Shown one piece after another: positions 17,565 to 26,740 of a stretch of 37,116 nt of DNA. The translations under genes and the position numbers were made by a program. The DNA comes from Alphaproteobacteria bacterium (lineage in GTDB: Bacteria > Pseudomonadota > Alphaproteobacteria > UBA2966), in the NCBI GenBank assembly GCA_018650465.1, contig JABIFY010000119.1:1-37116 (forward strand), read 5' to 3'. The notes beneath the pieces are model-generated. The model saw only the letters and a list, made by a program, of their open reading frames with translations. It was not told where the DNA came from and ran no database searches. Positions within the stretch are counted from its first letter, which is position 1. Each line of letters starts with the position of its first letter.

Positions 17565-18329
17565 CTAACAGGTTTTGCAGCCAGTCCGGGCCTCGGCAAT
17601 CAGGCTGCGCATTTGCTGTGCGTTGACATAGCCGGGAATAATCTTGTCGCCGATGACAAATCCTGGTGTGCCGGTGATGCCCAGGTTTTGTGCCAGATCA
17701 TAATTACTGGCCACAACTTCCTTGATCTTGTTGGCTTGCAAATTGCCTTTCAGGCGTCCGAGATCCAGACCAATTTCCTCGGCGATATCCAGAATGCGTT
17801 CTTGCGTCAAACTGCCTCTGGCTTCCATCAGGGCGACGTGAAAGGGCAGATATAGTTTTGGATCCTGAATCATGGCGGCGATGGCGGCCTGGCTGGCCAA
17901 TTGTGATTCCGGCCCCAATATCGGGAATTCTTTGTAGACCACACGCAGGTTTTTATCGGTCTTCAGCAATTCTTCCAGGACCGGATGGAATTTTTTGCAA
18001 TAGCCGCAGCGATAGTCAAAGAACTCTACCAGGGTGACATCACCATCAGGGTTACCGCCAACAAAGGAATTGGGGTCGTTACGGATACGATCCCCATTAT
18101 TGCTCAGATAGCCAATGACCTGATTTTCCTTGGCCTGCTTTTCACGCTCTTGCATGCTTTGCAGGGCCTGGACGATGATCTCCGGGTGGGCAATCAGGTA
18201 ACTCTCAATAGTCGCTTCGACAGCTTTTTTCTGGGCGGGTGTCAGTGCTTCTTCGGCCTGGGCTGGGGCCGTCAACAACAGAGCCGATAAAAACAATCCA
18301 AAAGCTGATTTGAGAAGAGTCGAAAACAA
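17565..18329 (-). CDS. DsbA-like periplasmic thiol oxidoreductase
   Basis: 254 aa from a TTG at 18329, which has GGGAG seven bases upstream and gives a classic signal peptide ending AQA (residues 1-25). The frame continues to 18410, but that extension would bury the signal. A helical segment leads into the thioredoxin fold with active site CGYC (Cys108, Cys111) in FFDYRCGYCKKFHP and the cis-Pro loop TGTPGFVIGD. The layout matches the Com1/BcfD-like DsbA family that forms or isomerises disulfides in exported proteins. The C-terminus ends CKTC, an extra CxxC that could bind metal or act in thiol exchange. Confidence 0.9.
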   Translation of the reverse strand: MFSTLLKSAFGLFLSALLLTAPAQAEEALTPAQKKAVEATIESYLIAHPEIIVQALQSMQEREKQAKENQVIGYLSNNGDRIRNDPNSFVGGNPDGDVTLVEFFDYRCGYCKKFHPVLEELLKTDKNLRVVYKEFPILGPESQLASQAAIAAMIQDPKLYLPFHVALMEARGSLTQERILDIAEEIGLDLGRLKGNLQANKIKEVVASNYDLAQNLGITGTPGFVIGDKIIPGYVNAQQMRSLIAEARTGCKTC

Positions 18330-18433
18330 GGCAGGTCTCCCGCTGGAACTAAAAGGGTAGGGCGCAATATGACGTTCGGCGACGAATGTGACAAGCGCCA
18401 CAACGGTCACTTTTTCGCCATTTCAATCCGGCT

Positions 18434-19915
18434 TCAAGTCGTGCGGGTGCGGCCCACGGCTGTTTGCCAACCTGCATAGAGGCTGGCTCGAACGTTCGCC
18501 TCCATTTTTGGTTCAAACCGCTGCTCGCATTGCCAACGCGCCGCGATTTGTTCCATGGAGGGGTAAAAGCCGCAGGCAAGACCTGCCAGGGACGCGGCCC
18601 CCAGGGCAGTGGTTTCCGTCACCACGGGTCTCTCCACCGGGATATCCAGAATGTCACTGAGAAACTGCATGCACCAGTTGTTGTCGGACATGCCGCCATC
18701 TACACGCAAGGTTGGCGGCAGCGGTGCACCGTCTGCGGTCATGGCATCCAGCAGGTCCTTTGTCTGGTAACAAACAGCTTCCAGGGCAGCACGGGTGATT
18801 TGTGCAATCCCCGTATCCCGGTTCAGGCCGACAATGGCCCCGCGGGCGTCCGCATCCCAGTAAGGCGCGCCCAGACCTGTAAAGGCGGGCACCATGTATA
18901 CGCCCTGGGTACTGGCAGCCGTGGCGGCGATGGCTTCACTCATGGCGCTGTCGGTAAAAAACTTCATCTCGTCTCGTAGCCACTGCACGGCAGCGCCTGC
19001 CACAAATATGCTGCCTTCCAGGGCATAGGTCACCTTGCCATCGAGACGCCAGGCCACGGTTGTCAGCAATCGATTGCGTGAGGCAAAGGCTTTGTCGCCG
19101 GTATTTGCCAGGGCGAAACAACCCGTCCCATAGGTGCTTTTCAGGGTGCCGGGCTGGAAGGCTGCCTGGCCAAAAGTGGCGGCTTGCTGGTCGCCGGCGA
19201 TGCCCAAAACAGGCAAGGCCCGGCCCAGCAACTCAGGATCGGTTTCGCCAAACTGGCCGGAACAATCACGTACGTCCGGCAACAAGTTGGCCGGAATGTT
19301 GTGCAGGGCCAGCAGGTCGTCATCCCAGACCTGCCTGTGAATATCAAATAATTGCGTCCGCGCCGCATTGGTGGCATCCGTGGCATGAACCCGCCCGCCC
19401 GTCAGTCGCCACAGCAAAAAACTGTCAACCGTGCCAAAGGCCAGTTCACCTTTTTCCGCACGGTCGCGCGCTCCCGGTACATTATCCAGCAACCAGGCCA
19501 GTTTAGTGGCGGAAAAATAGGGATCCAGCAGCAGGCCTGTGCGGGCCGTAATCATCTCACCATGACCCTGAGCTTCGAGTTCCTGACAGCGGGCTGCCGT
19601 GCGTCGGTCTTGCCAGACGATGGCGTTATGCAAAACTTCGCCGGATTTTCGGTCCCACAACAAGGTGGTTTCGCGCTGGTTGGTAATACCGATGGCATGC
19701 ACGGGCAGGCCATTGGCAACTACAAGACATTGTCGGCAGGCTTCCAGGGTGTCTTGCCAGATTAATTCCGGGTCATGTTCCACCCAGCCGGATTGTGGAT
19801 AGATCTGGGGTAATTCCTTTTGCGCAACGTGTTTTACATTGCAATCGCCGTCAAACAACAAGGCCCGGCTGCTGGTGGTGCCTTGGTCGATGGCCAGAAT
19901 ATAGCCGCCCGTCAT
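18434..19915 (-). CDS. glpK: Glycerol kinase
   Basis: 493 aa, full length. An FGGY-family sugar kinase that phosphorylates glycerol with ATP to sn-glycerol 3-phosphate. [18 protein letters not shown] at the start, [24 protein letters not shown] and the C-terminal [21 protein letters not shown] are the diagnostic segments. No glpF or glpD lies beside it here, so its regulation cannot be read from context. It lies between the M48 peptidase and the DsbA-like gene on the same strand. Confidence 0.97.
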   Translation of the reverse strand: MTGGYILAIDQGTTSSRALLFDGDCNVKHVAQKELPQIYPQSGWVEHDPELIWQDTLEACRQCLVVANGLPVHAIGITNQRETTLLWDRKSGEVLHNAIVWQDRRTAARCQELEAQGHGEMITARTGLLLDPYFSATKLAWLLDNVPGARDRAEKGELAFGTVDSFLLWRLTGGRVHATDATNAARTQLFDIHRQVWDDDLLALHNIPANLLPDVRDCSGQFGETDPELLGRALPVLGIAGDQQAATFGQAAFQPGTLKSTYGTGCFALANTGDKAFASRNRLLTTVAWRLDGKVTYALEGSIFVAGAAVQWLRDEMKFFTDSAMSEAIAATAASTQGVYMVPAFTGLGAPYWDADARGAIVGLNRDTGIAQITRAALEAVCYQTKDLLDAMTADGAPLPPTLRVDGGMSDNNWCMQFLSDILDIPVERPVVTETTALGAASLAGLACGFYPSMEQIAARWQCEQRFEPKMEANVRASLYAGWQTAVGRTRTT

Positions 19916-19925
19916 GTTTTCTCTT

Positions 19926-21347
19926 TCATCGATTTTTCTTTTTCAGCCGTCTTTTGATCATGTCTATGGCTGAGCGCTGAATATCTTCGGCGCGCAAATG
20001 ATCAGGCGAGCCGCGGAGCAGACCGGCGAGGGCCTTAGCCGCGAAATGTCGAGCTTCCTCCGGGCGTCCGGTCAACAGGGAAAATTCAGCGCTGGCGAGG
20101 GAAGAGCGGGAGATTTCTCCACTGCGGCCATAGGCAATGGCCAGGTGCCGCCAAATCGATGCCAGGCGCGGTTCCAGCCGGGCGGCAGCTTTCAGGTGGG
20201 CAATGGCATTGTGGATCATGGCAGGCTCTTCGCTGGCAATTTCAGCCTGGCCCAGCAATGTCAGGATCAAAAAATCGTCGGGCGACAGTTTTGCCGCTTC
20301 GATCAGTACCGGCACGGCCTGCCGGGCCTTGCCGTTTTCAAACAGGAACTGCCCCTTCAGTTCCTGAATATAGGGATCGCGCGGCAATTCCTTTTCAAGG
20401 TCCGTCAAAACGCCCAAAGCTTCGTCAGTGCGGGCTTCGCGGTGAAGGGCGATGGCCCGGCCATAGCGACCAGCCACTGAACGATCACTTTCGGGGTAGC
20501 GCCGGAATGTCCGTACCGGATCTTCCATATAGGCGTAAATCTTCGCCTTCATGCGGGCCAGCATGGTTTCGAAGTGGCTGATATCCTGGCCGGGCCCGGC
20601 CTTGGCAACGGCTTCTCGCATTGTGGTAATACGATCCGACGTCAGCGGATGACTGCGCACATAAGGGTCCTGGCGCGACGTAATCAGGGTTTCCTGGCCG
20701 CGTAGTTTTTGCAGCATGGCCAGCATGCCGTCCGGGGCATAATTGGCCTTGGCCATGATCCTGATCGCCGATTGATCAGCAATGGATTCCTGAATACGGC
20801 TGTATCTCAGTAAACTGCGCTGGGCAACATGCCCGCCCCCGGAAATAACAGCGGAACCGACGTCACCCTTGCTGCCAACAATGGCCGCCATGCCCAGGAT
20901 CATGGCGATGATGCTTTGCGTGTTGGCACTTTCCATGGCTTCGCGTGTGCGAATCAGGTGGCCGCCAATTATATGCCCGCTTTCGTGGGCCAGCACGCCA
21001 AGAATTTCCGAGGCTGAATCAACGGCCAGAATAAGCCCGGTATTGATAAATATTCTTTGTCCGCCCGCAACAAAGGCATTTAGAGTACGATCATTGACGA
21101 TATGTACACTGACAGCTTTTGCGTCCAAACCGGCTGCGGCGAACAGTGGCGTCGCAAAAGCGCGGATGCTATGTTCTATTTCTGCGTCACGAATAAGCGA
21201 CACCCGGGCAACCGCCGATAAAGTCGGCAAGGCAAACACAGATACGAGTATCAAGACCATGATCTTCAGGACCCTGCGTGATCCCCAACCTGCCTGTCTG
21301 CTCCGGGCCATCGGAACATTATGTATACGTGTGATTGGCAACGCCAT
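19926..21347 (-). CDS. M48 family metalloprotease with TPR region (BepA/YfgC-like)
   Basis: About 473 aa. A basic N-terminus and hydrophobic segment ([18 protein letters not shown]) form the export signal. The zinc motif HESGH and the third ligand region [10 protein letters not shown] are intact, followed by a C-terminal TPR-like helical region (about residues 290-450). BepA-type proteins act on outer-membrane protein assembly in the periplasm. Start choice is open: ATG at 21347 (AAGG five bases before), ATG at 21311, or a TTG at 21368. With 21347 the start codon overlaps the opposite-strand start of the GGT-like gene in one CATG. Follows glpK's start by 10 bases on the same strand. Confidence 0.88.
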   Translation of the reverse strand: MALPITRIHNVPMARSRQAGWGSRRVLKIMVLILVSVFALPTLSAVARVSLIRDAEIEHSIRAFATPLFAAAGLDAKAVSVHIVNDRTLNAFVAGGQRIFINTGLILAVDSASEILGVLAHESGHIIGGHLIRTREAMESANTQSIIAMILGMAAIVGSKGDVGSAVISGGGHVAQRSLLRYSRIQESIADQSAIRIMAKANYAPDGMLAMLQKLRGQETLITSRQDPYVRSHPLTSDRITTMREAVAKAGPGQDISHFETMLARMKAKIYAYMEDPVRTFRRYPESDRSVAGRYGRAIALHREARTDEALGVLTDLEKELPRDPYIQELKGQFLFENGKARQAVPVLIEAAKLSPDDFLILTLLGQAEIASEEPAMIHNAIAHLKAAARLEPRLASIWRHLAIAYGRSGEISRSSLASAEFSLLTGRPEEARHFAAKALAGLLRGSPDHLRAEDIQRSAIDMIKRRLKKKNR

Positions 21348-22959
21348 GTCTCCCTTTGGGTTTGGCAAGGTTAAGTCCAGGGCCGGGTGGCGTCAACGCG
21401 GCCGTGTCCTGTTATCACTCAGCCTTGCGGGTACGGTACTCACCGCCTGCAGTTCTGAGCCAGAAGTAACACATCTGCAACTGGGTGAAGTTATCGAAGG
21501 GTTTGTCGGCGGCGTCAGTGGGGACGAGCCCCGTTCAGCCCTGGTAGCCCAGGACGTATTGGCATCCGGAGGTACCGCTGCAGATGCGGCCACGGCCATG
21601 GCACTGGTGATGGGGGTGACCTATCCGGCGGCGGCTTCGCTGGGCGGTGGTGGTTCTTGTCTCATCTCGGATGCAGCAACGCAGACCGTGGAAACCCTGA
21701 ATTTTCTCCCCTCAGCCGCGGTTGGCGGCGGCGTCATTGCTGTGCCTGGCATGGTGCGCGGCATTGCCGCTTTGCACAGCCGCTATGGTCGTATGTCGTG
21801 GGTAGAACTGATTGCCAAGGCGGAAGAACTGGCCCGCAAGGGTCATAGTGTTTCACGTGCCCTGGCCGACCCCATGACCGCCGCCCGCCCGGTTATCCTG
21901 GAAGACCCCGGCTTAAGTTCGATTTTTATGACGGCCAGTGGCGGGGTTCTGGGGGAAGGCAGCCCACTTTCCCAGGTTCCCTTGTCGTCCGTGTTGGCCC
22001 AGTTACGGGTGCGCGGCCCGGGTGAGTTTTATTTTGGCAAGGTTGCCGCCAATCTTGTGAATGGATCGCGCGATGTTGGTGGTGCCCTGACCATGTCTGA
22101 TTTCAGGAACTATCAGCCCTCGTGGCATGAAACAGTGTCGGTGAAACGCGGTGATCTGGTTTACCACACCAGCCGTGGCCCCATGACCGGTGGCATCATT
22201 GCCGGACAGATGTGGGCCATGCTGAAAGAAGGCGGGCGCAGCGCGAAAATGGATGCAGCCCAGCGCGCCCACCTGATGGCAGAAGTCAGTCTGCGGGCCT
22301 ATGCCAAACGCGGCAGCAACGCGGCGCGACCGCTGTCTGTATTCCGTGCCCATGCCCTGATGACAGGCTATTTACCGAACCGGCATGCGCCGCTCAAGTC
22401 CGTGACCCGGCCTGCCTTGCGACCGGAACAGGGTACCCGCGGCTCGACAGCTTTTGTCGTCGTGGATCGTGAAGGCTCCGCTGTGTCCTGCATTTTGACC
22501 ATGGGCAACCCGTTTGGGGTCGGCAAGGCAGATCGCGTGACCGGGATTGTGCTGTCGTCGGCACCAAAGCATGAGGATATGGAATTTCTGGGGCCGGTGA
22601 TCATATTGAACAAACAAGGTCGTCTGGTACTGGCCGCCGCCGCCGCTGGTGGTCCTGCCGCCCCGGCTGCCCTGGCCGAAGGTGCCTTGAGCGCCACGCA
22701 AGACGGCAAGCTGGAAACAGCCCTGGATGCACCGCGCCTTTTCCATCCGGGCAATCCTGATGTTTTGTATGTCGAACCACAAACGTCATCTTCTGTCGTG
22801 ACTTCCCTGCGCCGGCGCGGCCATGCCTTGCGCGCCGCCCAGAATCTTGGCCGGGTCAACGCGATCTTTTGTCCGGGTGGTCTGGATACGGAAAACACGA
22901 CTTGTGAATATAAAGCCGACCGGCGCGGCTTTGGCCTGGCTGCCGGTGGCCAGTTCTAA
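21346..22959 (+). CDS. Gamma-glutamyltransferase-like lipoprotein with atypical nucleophile
   Basis: About 537 aa. The N-terminus has a basic stretch, a hydrophobic segment and a lipobox LTAC (Cys35), so it is probably a lipoprotein. The Ntn-hydrolase fold of gamma-glutamyltransferases is recognisable: ASGGTAADAATAMALVMGV near residue 73 and GGGGSCLI, then the small-subunit start. Where E. coli Ggt has TTHYSVVD with Thr391 as nucleophile, this protein has STAFVVVD, so the position aligns with Ser367 (Thr368 is adjacent). The usual SSMxP segment is also not evident. Self-cleavage and transpeptidation are uncertain. The frame is open upstream to 20869, but that part is antisense to the M48 gene. 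No clear ribosome binding site precedes the ATG. Confidence 0.82.
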   Translation: MSPFGFGKVKSRAGWRQRGRVLLSLSLAGTVLTACSSEPEVTHLQLGEVIEGFVGGVSGDEPRSALVAQDVLASGGTAADAATAMALVMGVTYPAAASLGGGGSCLISDAATQTVETLNFLPSAAVGGGVIAVPGMVRGIAALHSRYGRMSWVELIAKAEELARKGHSVSRALADPMTAARPVILEDPGLSSIFMTASGGVLGEGSPLSQVPLSSVLAQLRVRGPGEFYFGKVAANLVNGSRDVGGALTMSDFRNYQPSWHETVSVKRGDLVYHTSRGPMTGGIIAGQMWAMLKEGGRSAKMDAAQRAHLMAEVSLRAYAKRGSNAARPLSVFRAHALMTGYLPNRHAPLKSVTRPALRPEQGTRGSTAFVVVDREGSAVSCILTMGNPFGVGKADRVTGIVLSSAPKHEDMEFLGPVIILNKQGRLVLAAAAAGGPAAPAALAEGALSATQDGKLETALDAPRLFHPGNPDVLYVEPQTSSSVVTSLRRRGHALRAAQNLGRVNAIFCPGGLDTENTTCEYKADRRGFGLAAGGQF

Positions 22960-22980
22960 CAAAAATATCGGAGAACCAGC

Positions 22981-24138
22981 ATGAAAGTCGCAGGCCGGAC
23001 CACGGCGATTACTCCTTTTTACGCCATGGAAGTCCTGAAGGCGGCCAATGAACGAGCCGCTCAGGGCAATAACGTGTTGCACATGGAAGTTGGCGAACCT
23101 GCAGGCGGCGCACCGGCAGCGGTGTTGCAGGCAGCGAAAGAAGCTTTGGAGAATGGTCAAGGACTTGGCTACACCGAGGCTTTGGGCGTGCCTGCTTTGC
23201 GCCAGGCGATTTCCGATCATTACAAGACAACCGGCAACCTGGACGTGGACCCAGGCCATGTGGTGGTCACAACCGGATCATCAGGAGGTTTTCTGCTGGC
23301 TTTTCTGGCCGCTTTTGACGCGGGCGACCGGGTCGCCCTGGCGTCCCCTGGATATCCGGCCTATCGCAATATAATGGCAGCCCTTGGTATCGAGGCTGTC
23401 GACCTCGCCAGTGATATTGGCGATCGCTTCCAGCCCACGCCGGCGCTGTTGGATGCGGCCATTGAACAGGGCGGCAAGTTGGCTGGCTTGTTGATTGCCA
23501 GTCCCGCAAATCCCACCGGGACCATGCTGGATCATGATGCCTTGAAGGCCCTGGTGGATTATTGCCGGGCGCGCGATATCCGGATTATTTCGGACGAGGT
23601 ATATCACGGCATTACCTATGGTGCCCCGGCGGAAACCATCGTTGCCCTGGATGATCAGGCGATAGCCGTGAACAGCTTTTCCAAATATTTTGCCATGACC
23701 GGCTGGCGTCTTGGCTGGATGGTTTTGCCGGATGATCTGGTGCGTCCCATCGAAAGGCTGGCGCAAAATTTGTTTATCTCTCCGCCGACCCTCTCGCAAT
23801 TGGCGGCCGTCGCCGCCTTTGATGCGGAACCGGAACTGGACGCCAAAGTTGCAGCCTATGCCAGAAACCGCGAGATGTTGCTGCGGGAATTACCCAAGGT
23901 CGGGTTTGACAAACTGGCCCCCGCGGACGGCGCTTTTTACATTTTTGCCGACGTGCGTCATTTGACCAACGATTCGGCAGATTTTTGCAAACGCATGCTG
24001 GCGGAAACCGGTGTCGCCGCAACACCCGGCATCGACTTCGATCCCAACCGCGGCCATGCTTACATACGCTTTTCCTTTGCCGGTGCTTACGACGATATGG
24101 TCAAGGCTGTTGCCTGCCTGAAAGACTGGATGAAATAG
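22981..24138 (+). CDS. Class I/II PLP aminotransferase
   Basis: 385 aa, with GGAG ten bases before the ATG. A fold-type I aminotransferase. The PLP lysine is Lys235 in NSFSKYFAMTGWRLGW, with SPANPTGTML and SDEVYHGITYG contributing the Asn and Tyr/Asp cofactor contacts. It is closest in pattern to aspartate/aromatic aminotransferases of the AspC subgroup I-gamma, but the substrate cannot be set. It begins 21 bases after the GGT-like gene, so the two may share a transcript. Confidence 0.93.
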   Translation: MKVAGRTTAITPFYAMEVLKAANERAAQGNNVLHMEVGEPAGGAPAAVLQAAKEALENGQGLGYTEALGVPALRQAISDHYKTTGNLDVDPGHVVVTTGSSGGFLLAFLAAFDAGDRVALASPGYPAYRNIMAALGIEAVDLASDIGDRFQPTPALLDAAIEQGGKLAGLLIASPANPTGTMLDHDALKALVDYCRARDIRIISDEVYHGITYGAPAETIVALDDQAIAVNSFSKYFAMTGWRLGWMVLPDDLVRPIERLAQNLFISPPTLSQLAAVAAFDAEPELDAKVAAYARNREMLLRELPKVGFDKLAPADGAFYIFADVRHLTNDSADFCKRMLAETGVAATPGIDFDPNRGHAYIRFSFAGAYDDMVKAVACLKDWMK

Positions 24139-24177
24139 GAAACGAATATCGTCCTTTGACCCCTCGACGGGCTAAAT

Positions 24178-24373
24178 TCCTGGCACAGCCAAGCCAAATC
24201 CGGTGCCTCGCACAAGCGTCTTCGCGAAGATGCCTGGCTCCGCATTTGGCGGATGGATCAAGAACAAAAAATGTCGATGACACAACAACTGTTGTCGAAC
24301 AAGTCACAGCCTGCGGACTTTGCGAATACCGACCGGAAAAGCGGAGCCAGGCAAGAAGAATGCCAGGCACCGT
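24178..24373. repeat. Structured intergenic repeat region with nested inverted repeats
   Basis: Between the convergent aminotransferase and YqgE genes. TGCCTGGCTCCGC (24231-24243) has a perfect inverted copy at 24341-24353. A 12-bp palindrome TCTTCGCGAAGA lies at 24219-24230, flanked by GCCAAATCCGG and CCGCATTTGGC, which pair over 10 of 11 positions. CCTGGCA and CGGTGCC near 24180-24208 have inverted partners near 24361-24373. Open frames across it are poor and lack ribosome binding sites. It looks like a folded non-coding repeat. Confidence 0.6.
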
Positions 24374-24405
24374 TTTTCCTGAGTCGAAAATATTTCGGAA
24401 TCTGC

Positions 24406-24969
24406 TCAGGCGTGACCGGCTGTCGTTGAGAACAGGGAAAGATCGATGCCCAACATGGTGACGGCCTGGCTCCATTTGCCTTCCTGATCTCTGCCAAAAA
24501 CCAGCTCGTCATTTGAGGCGATATGCAGCCAGGCATTGGCCTGAATTTCGGCATCCAACTGACCGGGTCCCCATCCGGCGTACCCCAACGCCAAAAGGCT
24601 CATTTTCGGGCCTTCACCTTTTGACATGGCACTTAGCACATCAACCGATGCGGTCAGGGCCATGTTTTCATCGACCGGCATGGAACCATCCTGGGAATAG
24701 TCGTTGCTGTGCAGAACAAAGCCCCGGCTTTCTTCGACCGGGCCACCAAAATGCACCTGGATTGAATCATCAGATGCGCCGCAGGGTATGTTCAATTGTT
24801 CCAGCAAATCAGGAAAGGTCATCTGATCCGCCAGTTTATTGACAACCAGACCCATGGCCCCCTCAGGCGAGTGGGCGCACATATAGATTACGGAATGATC
24901 AAAGCGGGGATCGCCCATGCCTGGCATGGCGATCAATAAGTGGCCGTCTAGATAGTCTGCAGTTCGCAT
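24406..24969 (-). CDS. YqgE/AlgH family protein (UPF0301)
   Basis: 187 aa from the ATG at 24969, with GGAG about seven bases upstream; the frame extends to 25041 but the family begins at YLDGHLLIAMPGM. Signatures are DHSVIYMCAHSPEGAMGLVVNK, VHFGGPVE and ALGYAGWGPGQL. The family is widespread and cytoplasmic with no settled biochemical role. It diverges from the DsbD-alpha-like gene across about 150 bases that include a 7-bp perfect hairpin at 25054-25072. Confidence 0.92.
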   Translation of the reverse strand: MRTADYLDGHLLIAMPGMGDPRFDHSVIYMCAHSPEGAMGLVVNKLADQMTFPDLLEQLNIPCGASDDSIQVHFGGPVEESRGFVLHSNDYSQDGSMPVDENMALTASVDVLSAMSKGEGPKMSLLALGYAGWGPGQLDAEIQANAWLHIASNDELVFGRDQEGKWSQAVTMLGIDLSLFSTTAGHA

Positions 24970-25123
24970 GACGTGCTCCGTGGCAGAAAAAATACAGAAC
25001 TGATTACGCCCAGATAGCGGATTTGTGAAATGATAACGCATGATTTCAATTAATTCATCTTATATAGATGAAGCCATCAAAATTGATTTCAAATGAGCAT
25101 TTTGGCATATATCGGGCATTAAC

Positions 25124-25987
25124 ATGATTTTTGCAGAACCAGGTAGCAGCATCCGGCGAATATTTGTCGCCGTCGTGACGTTGTTCACAGGGATATCAGG
25201 AACCGGGACAGCTGCCTTTGCTGCCGCCACCGCCTGGGTTAACTCCGATTTTTCGCAAATCCGTTTGATCGCGGTTCCAGGCGAAAGTCGCCAGGATATT
25301 CAGGTTGGGCTACAGATCAGACTGGAGCCAGGCTGGAAAACCTATTGGCGCTCGCCTGGCGATTCGGGCGTGCCGACAATTGTGGATTGGTCCGCATCAA
25401 GAAATGTTTCGGTGTCAGGACTGCGTTGGCCGGTCCCCCATCGCAGTGTTGTTTCCGGCTATCAAAGCTTTGTCTATGACGATGAAGTTGTTCTGCCCGT
25501 TAACCTGAAAGCCCTCGATCCGGCGAAAACGGTCCATTTGAAGGCGGATGTGAACTACGCTGTCTGCAAGGAAATATGTGTGCCATTGCAAGCCGTCTTG
25601 TCGTTGGATTTGGAACCCGGTGTTGGAGGTAAAGGGGCCAATGTGCATCGGCGCTTGTTAAAAAAATATGTGGCGAAAGTTCCGGGTCCCGAAAAATCGT
25701 CCAGCCTTCGTGTGGTTTCTGTTTTGCTGTCAGGCAATGCGGATAAACAGATATTGAATGTCGTGATTGAAGGGCACAGCCGGCTTGTTGATCCGCAAAT
25801 ATTTGTTGAGGCCAAACAGCCCTTTTCATTTTCAATACCAAAAATGGTTATTTCGAAAGACAGCAGACAGGCGCATTTTACTTTTTTGGTTAACGGGGGT
25901 GCCAAGAAATCGCCCCTTGCGGGAAACCGCATTATTGTAACGGTGGCGGATGCCGGACAGGCCCTGGAAATCAGGCATCAGTTGTAA
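25124..25987 (+). CDS. Stand-alone DsbD N-terminal (alpha) domain-like protein
   Basis: 287 aa with an N-terminal export signal (about residues 1-35). The domain matches the periplasmic alpha domain of DsbD/ScsB: WKTYWRSPGDSGVPT, the VSGLRWPVP strand and the redox motif NYAVCKEICVP (Cys148, Cys152). In full DsbD this domain passes electrons from the membrane part to partner thiol proteins. Here it has neither the membrane beta domain nor the thioredoxin gamma domain, and no ccdA-like gene lies beside it. It is followed by a peroxiredoxin gene 184 bases on. A GC-rich hairpin at 26085-26099 lies between them. Confidence 0.82.
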   Translation: MIFAEPGSSIRRIFVAVVTLFTGISGTGTAAFAAATAWVNSDFSQIRLIAVPGESRQDIQVGLQIRLEPGWKTYWRSPGDSGVPTIVDWSASRNVSVSGLRWPVPHRSVVSGYQSFVYDDEVVLPVNLKALDPAKTVHLKADVNYAVCKEICVPLQAVLSLDLEPGVGGKGANVHRRLLKKYVAKVPGPEKSSSLRVVSVLLSGNADKQILNVVIEGHSRLVDPQIFVEAKQPFSFSIPKMVISKDSRQAHFTFLVNGGAKKSPLAGNRIIVTVADAGQALEIRHQL

Positions 25988-26171
25988 CAAAACTTGTTTA
26001 TTGAACAATATTCCTTTATTTGGCTGGACAAATGCCAGTGAACGGCTATCTCTCATGCAGTGGTTCAATCGTTTTGCGGCTGGCAGCCCCCCCGGGGCTT
26101 GTTCCATGCAGCTGAATGACGATAACAATATCTGCATTATAAAATAATCAATCAAGGAAGAGGAAATCTCC

Positions 26172-26654
26172 ATGACAATCCAGGTGGGGGACAAGGTCCC
26201 GGATATCGCGTTGACAACCATGACAGCTGAAGGCCCGGCTCCGGTTACCTCGGCAGAACTTTTTGCTGGCAAGAAGGTCGTGCTGTTTGCTGTACCAGGT
26301 GCCTTTACACCAACGTGTTCAGCCAAGCACCTGCCCGGCTTTGTCGGCAATGCCGATGCCATTAAAGCCAAGGGCGTCGATACCGTCGCCTGTATTTCCG
26401 TAAACGATCCTTTTGTCATGGGTGCCTGGGGCAATGATCAAAGCGTTGGCAGCAACGTGTTGATGCTGGCAGATGGATCAGCAGCTTTCAACAAGGCCAT
26501 GGGTCTTGACTGGGACCTCAGTGCCAAGGGCCTTGGTCTGCGCTCGCAGCGCTATGCGATGATCGTCGAAGACGGCACCGTAACCCACCTCGCTGTCGAA
26601 GAGGCTGGCGTTTTTGATGTCTCCAGCGCTGAAAGTGTTATGTCAGCTCTTTAG
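26172..26654 (+). CDS. Peroxiredoxin, Prx5 type
   Basis: 160 aa, preceded by AAGGAAGAGG. Reduces hydrogen and organic peroxides in the cytoplasm. The peroxidatic Cys49 lies in VPGAFTPTCSAKHLPGF, and Arg in LRSQRYAMIVEDG completes the active site. The length and motif match the Prx5/AhpE-like glutaredoxin- or thioredoxin-dependent group. A strong terminator follows the stop codon. Confidence 0.95.
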   Translation: MTIQVGDKVPDIALTTMTAEGPAPVTSAELFAGKKVVLFAVPGAFTPTCSAKHLPGFVGNADAIKAKGVDTVACISVNDPFVMGAWGNDQSVGSNVLMLADGSAAFNKAMGLDWDLSAKGLGLRSQRYAMIVEDGTVTHLAVEEAGVFDVSSAESVMSAL

Positions 26655-26673
26655 GACTGTATTTCAGAAAAGG

Positions 26674-26706
26674 CGGCGTTTGCTGAAGGGCAGACGCCGT
26701 TTTTTT
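26674..26706 (+). terminator. Intrinsic terminator after peroxiredoxin
   Basis: CGGCGTTTGC (26674-26683) pairs with GCAGACGCCG (26690-26699) through ten base pairs including one G-U, around a six-base loop, followed by seven T residues (26700-26706). It also lies downstream of the convergent trkH gene and may work weakly on that strand. Confidence 0.9.
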
Positions 26707-26740
26707 GTGCCAAAGAAGCCAAATAGGAACAGCCAGACGT

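Noticed and set aside
20869-21345. N-terminal extension of the GGT-like frame
   Set aside because: It lies antisense to the M48 peptidase, and the lipoprotein signal begins only after 21346.
24101-24475. 124-aa minus-strand frame in the repeat region
   Set aside because: It overlaps inverted repeats and the YqgE end, and has no start signals or domain.
26085-26099. GC-rich hairpin after the DsbD-alpha-like gene as terminator
   Set aside because: Stem of six with a three-base loop but no T run follows; too weak to list as a terminator.
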